The notes under the pieces: generated by a model | What the model was told of the DNA's origin: nothing | The model's database searches: none | The model's input: only the letters and a program-made list of their open reading frames with translations | Translations under genes and position numbers: made by a program | Part shown: positions 11,943-19,841 of the stretch, in pieces | Layout: every line of letters begins with the position of its first letter | How positions within the stretch are numbered: position 1 is the stretch's first letter | Origin: Treponema sp. | Lineage (GTDB): Bacteria > Spirochaetota > Spirochaetia > Treponematales > Breznakiellaceae | Reading direction: 5' to 3' | Assembly (NCBI GenBank): GCA_009780285.1 | Contig: WRAL01000002.1 | Span: 1 to 31,006 of the forward strand | DNA length: 31,006 bases

Positions 11943-13948
11943 GCGACCGCGCCGAAAGCGAAAAAGTGTTCCTTGAAATGCTCATGCGCAAGTCGCTCCA
12001 GCGGGACGCGGACGGCAACGTCGTTATCGAGGTGGAAGCGTCCAACGAAGGCCTCGATCTGGAGGGGCAGAAGGTTTTGCAGGCGGCGCTTCTTGGATCC
12101 AAGGAGCATTTTCTTAACAACGGCGTGGTAAGCAAGGACCACCTGCACAGGACGCCGACGCCCGGCGGCGGCTACGAGATGCGCGAGGAGTACGTGATAG
12201 GCGAGCCGATTTCCGTCCGCGCGGAAGGCTTGTCCACGATAGTCAAGGCCAAGCTGTACTCCGGAAGCAAATACGCCGGGAAGTTCATCGACCTTCTCGA
12301 CCAAGGCTCCACAAGGGTAAAGGCCAGCGTCGGCGGGCTGCGCCCGAGGATCAAGGCCGTTATGGAAAACGGCCGCAAGGTCGGCGAGATCGTCTCGGTG
12401 CTTTGGGACGATCTGGCGCTGACCATTTGCCCGGTAAACCCAAGCCTTGACGGAGCCACCTCGATGGCGAAGTCGCTGTCCTCGGCGGAATTCGTCAAGG
12501 CGCTTTCGTCGCCCTGGGACGAGGGACGGCATTCGAGGGACGACGGGGGAAAGTTCGCCGAGGGCGGACGCGGCGGCGGGGGAAACGACTACGGAGAGCT
12601 CCTGAAGGCTTGCGCCGCGCCCATGCTTGAGGTTGAGTACAGCGTCGAGAATTACAACCGGCTGTTTCCACGCGGCGAAGTGAAAACGCCGCTTGGAACG
12701 GTGAGGATGGGCCGCGACCAGTTCGAGAAAATGGGACGCAAGGACGGCGGGGCGCGAAAGTCCTATCTTGGCGCGGCCTGGCAGACGCTCACCGACCCGG
12801 CGCTCGTAATAGGGGAAGGCGACGACCGCCTGTACATCAAGTCGTTCGCTGGGGACAAAGGAATCGCCGGCTTCGTTTCCGTGGAAAAGGACAAGGACGG
12901 GCAGCGGGTGGTGGTGACCAACTACAGGCGGGACATCGGGGAAATCGGCCGGAAGCTAAAAAAATGGGCCGGCAGCCCCCTTTATCTAAAGGAGGGTGAC
13001 GGCCCCGCGGGTGGTACTGAGGGCAAGCCTCTAGCCATTTCTGACGACAACCACTTGCCTAAATTATCGCCCGACACGGCGAAAAAGTCAAGCGACGAAT
13101 TCGGGAAGGCGCTGAGCGCCGGGGTCGGGACGGACGCGGCTGCCTTCGCGGGCGGTCGCGCGCTGCAAAGGGAAAGCCTGGGCAGCGGCGAGCCGGACGA
13201 GGCGGACGCGATAGCGCTGGCAGGCGCGCTGATCGCGGGCGATATTCGCGGCATGGAAGAGGCCGAGGCATTTCTTGCCCGGCGAGGGATAAGCGAAAAG
13301 GACGCGCGCGCGTTGGCGCGCGAGATTCTCAGGGAAAGCGAAAAGCATACGGAGGTACCGATGGCGAAGACATGGGGGGAGATTAGGGATGGGCTGCTTG
13401 GGAAAAGCGGCGGCAAGCCCAAAGGCGACAAACCGAAAGACGAGGGCTGCGAGGGCGCGGGCTGCGGCGAGGACGAAGGCAAGGACGACGACGATGACCC
13501 CGAGTACGAGGATGCCGGGGGCATGGTGAAGGCGCTGAACGAGAAAATCGAAAGCGTCAGCGCGGCCTTGGAAAAAATGTCCGAGGCGCACGCGATGACG
13601 CTGGAAAAGCTCGCGGAAAGCGAGGCCATGCAGAAGTCGCTCGGGGAGGGCGTGGCGTTTGTCATGGACGCGCTTAATAAGCCCGCCGAAAGGAAGAGCG
13701 CGGTAACGCCGGCGGAGGCGATGATGAAGTCGCTGAGCGGCGGCCCGAAGGTCGGCGGAATGAAGCCCTTCGACCAGGGGCGCATCGAAAGGATGAGGCC
13801 CCACCTGATCAAGGCCGTGGCCGACGGCGAAATATCGGCGCTCACAAGCGGCTTGTGGGAGACTCAGATGAACAAGTCGGTGGGCGCGGCGGCGTTCCCC
13901 TTCGCCCCCGACTTCGTGGAATTCGCCCGAAAGAAACTGGGCGCGTAG
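11939..13948 (+). CDS. prohead protease / scaffold fusion with an inserted PBECR2-like nuclease domain
   Basis: 669 residues. N-terminal part (1 to about 175) matches a prohead serine protease of the XkdF kind: VVSKDHLH supplies the His and RVKASVGG the Ser. From about 198 a RDDGGKF linker leads into a PBECR2-like nuclease domain (about 227-351; TPLGTVRMGRDQFEKM, LYIKSFAG), the third homologue in this window, followed by a junction motif. Then comes GTDAAAFAGGRALQ, shared with the capsid protein, a helical region, an acidic stretch (DEGKDDDDD), a coiled coil and a Lys/Ala-rich C terminus typical of scaffolds. Protease-scaffold fusion is normal in phages; a nuclease domain between the halves is unusual. 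It lies 12 bases before the capsid gene. Confidence 0.75.
   Translation: MSDRAESEKVFLEMLMRKSLQRDADGNVVIEVEASNEGLDLEGQKVLQAALLGSKEHFLNNGVVSKDHLHRTPTPGGGYEMREEYVIGEPISVRAEGLSTIVKAKLYSGSKYAGKFIDLLDQGSTRVKASVGGLRPRIKAVMENGRKVGEIVSVLWDDLALTICPVNPSLDGATSMAKSLSSAEFVKALSSPWDEGRHSRDDGGKFAEGGRGGGGNDYGELLKACAAPMLEVEYSVENYNRLFPRGEVKTPLGTVRMGRDQFEKMGRKDGGARKSYLGAAWQTLTDPALVIGEGDDRLYIKSFAGDKGIAGFVSVEKDKDGQRVVVTNYRRDIGEIGRKLKKWAGSPLYLKEGDGPAGGTEGKPLAISDDNHLPKLSPDTAKKSSDEFGKALSAGVGTDAAAFAGGRALQRESLGSGEPDEADAIALAGALIAGDIRGMEEAEAFLARRGISEKDARALAREILRESEKHTEVPMAKTWGEIRDGLLGKSGGKPKGDKPKDEGCEGAGCGEDEGKDDDDDPEYEDAGGMVKALNEKIESVSAALEKMSEAHAMTLEKLAESEAMQKSLGEGVAFVMDALNKPAERKSAVTPAEAMMKSLSGGPKVGGMKPFDQGRIERMRPHLIKAVADGEISALTSGLWETQMNKSVGAAAFPFAPDFVEFARKKLGA
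12966..13054. other. inverted repeats upstream of junction motif F
   Basis: GGGCCG/CGGCCC (12966-12971/13000-13005) encloses CCTTT/AAAGG (12979-12983/12988-12992). GTGGT/ACCAC (13011-13015/13050-13054) encloses GAGG/CCTC. The layout parallels the region upstream of copy A although the sequence differs. Confidence 0.5.
13066..13091 (+). repeat. junction motif copy F
   Basis: Same 26-bp motif, here in the protease/scaffold gene where the inserted nuclease module ends and scaffold sequence resumes. Confidence 0.6.
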
Positions 13949-13960
13949 GAGGCAAAGGGA

Positions 13961-15346
13961 ATGAGCGATTTTTTCTATGACGAGGCGGAAACGGGATCGG
14001 GCAGCGAGGAAATGCTGCTGAAGGCCCTTACCGCAGGGCACGGAACCGACGCGGCGCAGTTCGCCGGCGGGCGGGCGCTTCAGCCCGAGGACTGCGAGAC
14101 CACGCTGATCAACGTGATGAGGGAGCAGAAGGAAGACTTCAAGCTAATGAACACCCTCAAAAAGACCACGGTCGGCTCCACGGTGCACCAGTTCAACCTG
14201 AGAAGCGACTTCGGGGACGAGGACTTGGGCTTCGTGGAGGAGCGAGGCGTCGCGCCGGACAACAACCAGGCGATAAACCGCGTTACCAGAGACATGAAGT
14301 TCATCCAAAAGCGCGGCGAGGTGTCCGAGCAGCTCATAGTCGCCAACACCTTCGAGAACGCCTTCGAGGAGGAAAAGCTCGCGGCGACGATGTCGGTGCT
14401 GAAGACGGCGGAAAAATACGCCTTCCACGGCGACTCGGAGGTCGTCGGCACGCAGTTCGACGGGCTTCTGGCGCAGGTACGGCGGGCGCCTGCGGGCAAG
14501 CGGAACGTCCACGACCTTCGCGGGCAGTCCATCCGGCAGGCGGGCGAGAGCGTCCTTACCCAGATGGCGGAGATGATCGCGGATCAGGGCGGCGAGGCCA
14601 ACAGGCTGTTCTACCCGCTGATCCTCGGCCAGGACTTGCAGGACTTGTGCCGCGACAGGCTGCGCTTCGGCACTGACGACGACAGGATGTCCGCCGTGTT
14701 CAAGGCGTACCCGACTATCTACGGCACGCTCGCCATTGCCGGGGACGACGCCGGACCGGACAAAATGTTCAGGCCGAAGGGAACGGTGAAGCCGGGCGGA
14801 ATCCCCGGCAAGGCGCCGGCAAAGCCGGCGATCGTCGGCTTTACGCCCGCGCCCAATTCCGGATCGCTGTTCGCGGCCTCGGACGCCGGAGTCTACCGCT
14901 ACACGGTTCACTCCGTCAACGAGCACGGCGTTTCCGAGGCGGCCGGTCCCTTCAACGTTACGGTGGCTTCCGGCAACGGCGTGAGAATCACCATAACTCC
15001 CGCCGAGGTAAACCCCGGCGCCGGCTTCATAATATGCCGCTCCGCCAAGGACGGAAGCGCGACTATGGAGATGGCCAGGATAGGAAGGAATCCTAGCGGC
15101 GGCAACACGGCCTACACCGATCTAAACGAGGACCTGCCCGGAACGGCAGAGATGCTCTTCCTTACGGAAAAGAAGATGCAGGTCGTAACCGAGTTCTTCC
15201 AGCTTCTGCCGATGCGCCTTTACCGGATGTTCCCTACCGACCGGCTGGTAACGCCCTTCATCATGGCGCTGTGGGGAGCGCCGTCCCTGAAGGCGCCGCA
15301 CTGGTGCGGCGTGGTCAAGAACATCGCGTACAGGGGAGGGCTCTAA
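13961..15346 (+). CDS. major capsid protein, SU10-like, with an Ig/FN3-like insertion
   Basis: 461 residues, ATG behind TAGGAGGCAAAGGG. After a short acidic start comes LLKALTAGHGTDAAQFAGG, then the capsid core: VGSTVHQFNLRSDFG, KRGEVSEQLIVAN (about 110) and a C-terminal segment with FFQLLPMRLYRMFPTDR and VTPFIMALWGAPSLKAP. This pattern is that of the SU10/HK97-fold major head proteins. Residues about 285-385 form an inserted beta-rich domain (YRYTVHSVNEHGVSEAAGP) like a fibronectin/Ig surface domain, presumably exposed on the capsid. The neighbours, protease/scaffold before and a disordered head protein after, fit. Confident on role, less so on the exact subfamily. Confidence 0.82.
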   Translation: MSDFFYDEAETGSGSEEMLLKALTAGHGTDAAQFAGGRALQPEDCETTLINVMREQKEDFKLMNTLKKTTVGSTVHQFNLRSDFGDEDLGFVEERGVAPDNNQAINRVTRDMKFIQKRGEVSEQLIVANTFENAFEEEKLAATMSVLKTAEKYAFHGDSEVVGTQFDGLLAQVRRAPAGKRNVHDLRGQSIRQAGESVLTQMAEMIADQGGEANRLFYPLILGQDLQDLCRDRLRFGTDDDRMSAVFKAYPTIYGTLAIAGDDAGPDKMFRPKGTVKPGGIPGKAPAKPAIVGFTPAPNSGSLFAASDAGVYRYTVHSVNEHGVSEAAGPFNVTVASGNGVRITITPAEVNPGAGFIICRSAKDGSATMEMARIGRNPSGGNTAYTDLNEDLPGTAEMLFLTEKKMQVVTEFFQLLPMRLYRMFPTDRLVTPFIMALWGAPSLKAPHWCGVVKNIAYRGGL

Positions 15347-15347
15347 G

Positions 15348-15755
15348 ATGGACAACAAGCAATCAAACGACGCCGGAGCGCGGGACATTCCTGACGACAG
15401 CCCCGATTTTCAGTCGGACGATCAGGGGCCCGGCGCTCCGGCGTCCGACGCTCCGGGCGGCAATTCGGGCGCGGGCGCTCCGAAGGGCGGAGAGGCGCCG
15501 AAGCCTCCGGCCAAGGCGAAAGCCCCGGCCAAAGGCGGCGCGAAGGCGAGCGAGGATGGGAAAAAGGACGAGCCCGCCAAGTCGCCGACGCCTTCGGCGG
15601 ACGGCAGGCGCCGCGTAAGATGCGTCTCCCTCGCCGGAGACCGGATGTTCCTCGGCGACGGGACGGTCGCGGAGGTGGACGACGAGGGCTGGTTCGAGAC
15701 GGGCGAGGCGGAGGCCGAAAGGCTTCTTTCCATACCCGGCTTCGAGGCGGCGTAG
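15348..15755 (+). CDS. head accessory protein with a disordered N-terminal half
   Basis: 135 residues, starting one base after the capsid stop and preceded by GGGGAGGG. Residues 1 to about 85 are Pro/Ala/Gly/Lys-rich and probably disordered. The last 50 residues form a compact beta domain (RVRCVSLAGDRMFLGDGTVAEV) ending in EAERLLSIPGF. The position after the capsid gene, and small proteins of this build in other phages, suggest a head-decoration or head-completion role. No precise family is identified. A strong terminator follows directly. Confidence 0.65.
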   Translation: MDNKQSNDAGARDIPDDSPDFQSDDQGPGAPASDAPGGNSGAGAPKGGEAPKPPAKAKAPAKGGAKASEDGKKDEPAKSPTPSADGRRRVRCVSLAGDRMFLGDGTVAEVDDEGWFETGEAEAERLLSIPGFEAA

Positions 15756-15762
15756 GGAACGC

Positions 15763-15797
15763 GGCGGCGCGGGACGCGATTCCCGCGCCGCCTTATT
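15763..15797 (+). terminator. terminator after the capsid genes
   Basis: GGCGGCGCGGGA (15763-15774) and TCCCGCGCCGCC (15781-15792) make a perfect 12-bp stem with a six-base loop, followed by TTATT. The T tract is weak, so it may be leaky and only lower expression of the tail genes. Confidence 0.7.
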
Positions 15798-15829
15798 CAG
15801 ACGCATTTAATAGAAGAAAAGGAGAAAAA

Positions 15830-16150
15830 ATGAAGGCATTCATATCGCAGCCAATGAAGGGCAAGAGCAGGGAGCTTATACGCGAGGAGCGGGCCGCGCT
15901 GAAGGCGACGCTTGAGGCGGAGGGCCACGAGGTAATCGACAGCGTTTTGCCGTCCGCCCCGAATGACGGAGGGGAAACGCCGGAAAAGAGCGCTCTGCGC
16001 TGCCTGTCCGCAAGCCTTGCGATGCTTTGCGAAGCCGACCTCGCGTATTTCATGGACGGCTGGGAAAACGCCAGAGGGTGCCGCATCGAGCATGACTGCT
16101 GCGAGGCCTACGGCATCCCGATTCGCCACGAGTCCGACCGAGGCGACTAA
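15830..16150 (+). CDS. DUF4406 / nucleoside 2-deoxyribosyltransferase-like protein
   Basis: 106 residues from an ATG six bases after AAAAGGAG. The frame is open further upstream, but this start has the clear binding site and the family's typical N terminus, MKAFISQPMKGK. The family has a nucleoside deoxyribosyltransferase-like fold, with a Glu/Asp pair late in the protein (here around DGWENARGCRIEHDCCEAYGI). It is common in phages with an uncertain role, perhaps nucleotide salvage or modification. It sits between the head terminator and the neck genes, where one would not expect an enzyme, so it looks like an inserted moron gene. Its stop overlaps the next start. Confidence 0.75.
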   Translation: MKAFISQPMKGKSRELIREERAALKATLEAEGHEVIDSVLPSAPNDGGETPEKSALRCLSASLAMLCEADLAYFMDGWENARGCRIEHDCCEAYGIPIRHESDRGD

Positions 16151-17253
16151 TGCTAAAAGCGTATTCCGTTCAGACATCCGCGCTTGTCCACCTTCCGGGC
16201 ATGGAAGGCGGGCATAGGCTTGAGCGCAGGGACGGGGGCAAGGACGCGCCCTGGCTCGCGCTCGCGGCCCAGGGATTCTCCGGCGGGGATGCGATCCCGG
16301 CCCACGGAGCGTTTCTGGACGAAAGCCCGATGGACGGAATATGCCAGTACCGGGCTCGCCCTTTCGCCTCCGATTCGGACGGCGCATGGGACTACAGCCC
16401 CTGGATGCGAAGGGGCCACGCGGGGCCGGTAGGCTACATGCACGGCAACTACCGCGCGCCTGAAGGCTCCTGGGGCGAGATTCTTACCGCCGACGACCTG
16501 CGCGGCTACCTCTGGGGCGTGGACTTCCGCGCCTCCAACGGCGATTCCTACAGCGACGACGCGATACGGTTTTTCATAGAGGCGGCCTTGCAGGAAGTCG
16601 AGCGGCTTCTGAACATCACGATACGGAAAACCCGCGTTCGCTCGGAGCCGGATCGGCGCGGCCTTGAAAAAGGCGTGGACTACGACGACGCGGAGTCCCT
16701 GTACGTCTTCAGGCGCGAGCGCATGAGGCGCAGGGGGATGATCAAGACAAAAAAACGGCCCGTGCTTTCGGTCTCGCGCCTCGATCTTTCCGGCCCGCGA
16801 GGGCCCATCGCCGCCCTTCTTCCCAGAACGACCGTGGACAAGACCAAGGGGCTGCTTCGCTTCGTAAGCGGAATGCCCGGCCCCAGCGACACGACGCGGG
16901 GGGTCGAGGCGGCGATAGGAATGCACGGGCCGGACGCGATGGCCCGCAACCTTTTCTACGCCATCGACTACGACGCCGGCTTCGAGACCTCCGACGACGT
17001 GCCTATGGACTTGCGCGAGCTTGTCGGCAAAAAAGCGGCGGTGTCGCTTATGAACATTATAGGTCGCGGGCTTATGGCCGGCTTTTCCTCGTCCAGCCTT
17101 TCGATGGACGGCGTGAGCGAGTCCTTCAGCTCCACGCAGTGCGCCACCAGCGCGTTCTACGGCGCGGACATCAAGGAATACAAGGACGACATCGAGAAGT
17201 ATATCGCGGAAAACCGCATGAAGTTCGGGCACGTCGTGCTGGGCTGCCTGTAG
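16150..17253 (+). CDS. neck / head-tail connector protein (tentative)
   Basis: 367 residues, start overlapping the previous stop (TAATG). The N-terminal 110 residues are Trp/Tyr/Gly-rich. The segment DDAIRFFIEAALQEVERLLN (about 138-157) resembles the helix of gp6-like head-tail connectors. The C-terminal third has a helical, Ser-rich region (AGFSSSSLSMDGVSESFSS) and ends EYKDDIEKYIAENRMKF, suggesting oligomer contacts. The place after the head genes and before the zinc-site neck protein fits a connector. The assignment rests on position plus one short motif. Confidence 0.55.
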   Translation: MLKAYSVQTSALVHLPGMEGGHRLERRDGGKDAPWLALAAQGFSGGDAIPAHGAFLDESPMDGICQYRARPFASDSDGAWDYSPWMRRGHAGPVGYMHGNYRAPEGSWGEILTADDLRGYLWGVDFRASNGDSYSDDAIRFFIEAALQEVERLLNITIRKTRVRSEPDRRGLEKGVDYDDAESLYVFRRERMRRRGMIKTKKRPVLSVSRLDLSGPRGPIAALLPRTTVDKTKGLLRFVSGMPGPSDTTRGVEAAIGMHGPDAMARNLFYAIDYDAGFETSDDVPMDLRELVGKKAAVSLMNIIGRGLMAGFSSSSLSMDGVSESFSSTQCATSAFYGADIKEYKDDIEKYIAENRMKFGHVVLGCL

Positions 17254-17262
17254 GGGGATGAA

Positions 17263-18396
17263 ATGGGATTCGGCCTTGGAAAAAACTCCCCGGTAACCCT
17301 AACCCAAAGCAGGGACAATTTCGAGGCGCTGATCCATCGCCACGGGCAGCGCGTCCGCTGGCGCGCCTCCGCGAAATGCCCCTGCGTTACCGAGACGGGC
17401 CGGCCCGACCTGCGCTGCGAGAAATGCGGCGGCCTGGGCGAAACCTACGGCTTTCTTCGCGAGCGCGAGGATTCCTTTTCGGCTGCGGCGAGGGACGGCT
17501 TCGCGGCGATTCCCGACGAATTCGCCGAGGCGCGGATTCTGGAGATTCTCGACGGGCGCGGCGCCTCCCTGGCCTTCGAGCGCATGGGCGGATTCGTCCG
17601 GATAGACGAGCCGGGTTTTCCCGCCTCCGCCGTGATAGACGCGCGGGCGAGCGTTCCCTTGGTCAGGCGCGTCGAAAACGTCGCGCTGGAAAAGGCCGGC
17701 GGCGGCTACTGGCGCGTTCCCGGCCTTCTCGTGGAGCCGTCGAAAACGGGCGGCGGAAGGCCAAGCGGCGACCTCGTGGCCCTTCGCGGGCTTAGGGATT
17801 CAAGCGGCGCCGAGCCCAAAGTCCTTGGGCTAAGGCGGGACATGGCCCTGGTCGATGCGGACGCGGAATCCCTTTTCGCCGATTCCGCCGAATACGTCAT
17901 GCCCGTCCGTGTCGTCCTTTTGGCCCAGGAGCTTTCCACGGCGGACGCGGCCTTCGTCGCGGCATCCTCGGGCAGCGCGCTGTGCGTGTTCCCCTATTCT
18001 CTGGGCATATCCGAGGGCGACGCGCTTACCGCGCTTTCCGGCGCGATGATTGGAAAGCTGGTCATCGAAAAGCGCGGCGGCGACGGGCGGGACAGAATCC
18101 CCGAGTTCCACGTCGAGGGCGTGGACAGGCTGGAAACGAGGGACGCCCTGTACGAGGAGGGGCGGGATTTCGCCATCGTCGGCTCCAACGAAATTCACTG
18201 GCTCGGCGCGCGCCCGACCGCCGGAGCGAAGATGGCGATAACCTACCGATATTTTCCCACCTACAGAGTGGCGAAGGAAGCGCCGGGCCTGCGAACCAGC
18301 GGGGATCAGCGCATACCGCGCAAGGCCGCGCTTCAGCTTTTTTCCGCCTACAGCGAGGCAAGGAAGCTGAACGGATCATGGGAGGCGCTGCCATGA
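17263..18396 (+). CDS. neck-region protein with an N-terminal Cys zinc site (tentative)
   Basis: 377 residues behind GGGGGATGAA. Residues about 39-58 hold CPC ... CEKCGGLGE, a Cys4 arrangement like a single zinc knuckle, seen in some phage proteins at the head-tail junction. The middle is beta-rich with repeated short Asp/Gly turns. The C-terminal part (ITYRYFPTYRVAKEAP) ends with a polar helix. Its stop overlaps the start of the hub gene (ATGA, 18393-18396). The role is inferred from position between connector and baseplate; sheath and tube genes, normally found here, are absent. Confidence 0.5.
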   Translation: MGFGLGKNSPVTLTQSRDNFEALIHRHGQRVRWRASAKCPCVTETGRPDLRCEKCGGLGETYGFLREREDSFSAAARDGFAAIPDEFAEARILEILDGRGASLAFERMGGFVRIDEPGFPASAVIDARASVPLVRRVENVALEKAGGGYWRVPGLLVEPSKTGGGRPSGDLVALRGLRDSSGAEPKVLGLRRDMALVDADAESLFADSAEYVMPVRVVLLAQELSTADAAFVAASSGSALCVFPYSLGISEGDALTALSGAMIGKLVIEKRGGDGRDRIPEFHVEGVDRLETRDALYEEGRDFAIVGSNEIHWLGARPTAGAKMAITYRYFPTYRVAKEAPGLRTSGDQRIPRKAALQLFSAYSEARKLNGSWEALP

Positions 18397-19832
18397 GCGG
18401 AGACGCGGCGGAGATTCGAAGGAGCGGCTGGATGGGCCTTGAAACCCAGGCCCCGGCGCCGATGGTCGAGATATTCACCTCCGGCAACAAGGACAAAGCG
18501 GACATAACCTACCGCGCGGATTCCCGCGACCGCGCCTATTCAAAGCTCCTGGCGTACTCTTTCTCCGAGGCCGTGGACGACCTTTCCGGCTCGTTCTCGA
18601 TCTCGGTTGAGGACGAGGAGGCGGACGCCGAGGGCGCCACGGTCTTCGACCTGATCCCGCCGCTCAGCGTCGTGAAGATTTACGAGACCGACGGCGGCCC
18701 GGCGCGGTTCGTGGGAGTGATCCGACGCCGCCGGCTTGGCGCGGCTATGACTTCCCAGGGCATGAAGCGAGCCGTTACCTTCAGCGGCAAGAGCGTGGCC
18801 AGCCTCGTGGCGGAGCTTACCCTTTCCCTCGACGCCAGAATCCCCAACGTCCGCAACGCAATGACGCTCGGGGTCCATCTGACCGACAGGCTGGCTCGGC
18901 AAAGCCCGCTGTCCATAAAGGAATTCATGAAGGAAACGTGGAAGCACTTCATGGAAACCGCCTCCGGCACGAGCGAGCAGGGGACGGGCATCGCCGCCGT
19001 CGGGCTTTCCGAGGTTATAGGCAAATTCATGGGCGAGGACTTTATCCGCGTCGAGGGCGACGAGAACCTGAAATACGACGTGGCCATGACCTTTTACGTC
19101 GCGGCCAACAACGTAATCGACGACACCTGGCGGAACATCCTTCCGGATCGCGCCTACGAGATATTTACCCGCTGCGAGGACGGTGTTCCGATAATCGTGG
19201 CGCGCGAGTCGCCCTTCGGCAGCCCGGAGAGCGGGTACAGGGAATGGCTGGCGCTTCCGCTGTACGAGATAAGCCCGATCTCCCTGGTGGAATACTCGCT
19301 CGAACGCAGCGACGACGAGGTGTACACGGCTTTCGCGTCCTACGTGATAGGCTCGTCGAAGGACAGGAGCTTCTACACGGGCGCTGGGCAGATCGGCTCG
19401 GACGAGCTTGTCGCGCACGACAGGGAAAAGCAGGCTCTCTACGGATTCCGCCCCCTGGAGATCAATTTTAACGGCTACGACCGCCAGGGCAACACCGGCA
19501 ACGCCGAAATCCAGCGCCTGACCGACGCGATACGGGGCCTTAACGAAAAGACGCGCTACTGGTACTCGCGGCTGGACGAGATGCACGCAGGCCAGGCCGT
19601 TATCGTTACCGACCATTCCGAGCCGGACAGCAATCCGCGCGCCGGATGCAGGGTTAAATTCATGGGCGGCCAGTTCTACGTGACGCGGACGGAACGCTCC
19701 TGGACATACGGCGGCGCGCCGGTGACAAGGATCGATATCGAGCGCGGCATGACATACGGGCGGGACGGAAGCATGGGCGCCCCTCTTAGGCGGCTCGGCG
19801 CGCGGCGCCGCGAGCTTGAAAGGGACGGATAG
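18393..19832 (+). CDS. baseplate hub / tail protein (gp27- or Mu gp44-like role)
   Basis: 479 residues. The start is the ATG at 18393 with GGGAGG 11 bases upstream; the longer open frame to the left lies in another gene's sequence and is ignored. The N terminus (VEIFTSGNKDKADITYRADS, about 24-43) followed by FSFSEAVDD-like beta strands and SFSISVEDEE fits hub proteins that begin the tail spike complex. The middle is helical, and the C-terminal region (GQAVIVTDHSEPDSNPRAG, about 400) returns to beta structure with a DIERGMTYG end. The next gene encodes the spike, the expected partner. Strong on role, moderate on family. Confidence 0.65.
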   Translation: MSGDAAEIRRSGWMGLETQAPAPMVEIFTSGNKDKADITYRADSRDRAYSKLLAYSFSEAVDDLSGSFSISVEDEEADAEGATVFDLIPPLSVVKIYETDGGPARFVGVIRRRRLGAAMTSQGMKRAVTFSGKSVASLVAELTLSLDARIPNVRNAMTLGVHLTDRLARQSPLSIKEFMKETWKHFMETASGTSEQGTGIAAVGLSEVIGKFMGEDFIRVEGDENLKYDVAMTFYVAANNVIDDTWRNILPDRAYEIFTRCEDGVPIIVARESPFGSPESGYREWLALPLYEISPISLVEYSLERSDDEVYTAFASYVIGSSKDRSFYTGAGQIGSDELVAHDREKQALYGFRPLEINFNGYDRQGNTGNAEIQRLTDAIRGLNEKTRYWYSRLDEMHAGQAVIVTDHSEPDSNPRAGCRVKFMGGQFYVTRTERSWTYGGAPVTRIDIERGMTYGRDGSMGAPLRRLGARRRELERDG

Positions 19833-19841
19833 GAGGAAGGA

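Noticed and set aside
1316..13091. The six junction motifs as a CRISPR array
   Set aside because: Spacing is irregular (231 bp to several kb), the copies lie in coding sequence, and no cas genes are present.
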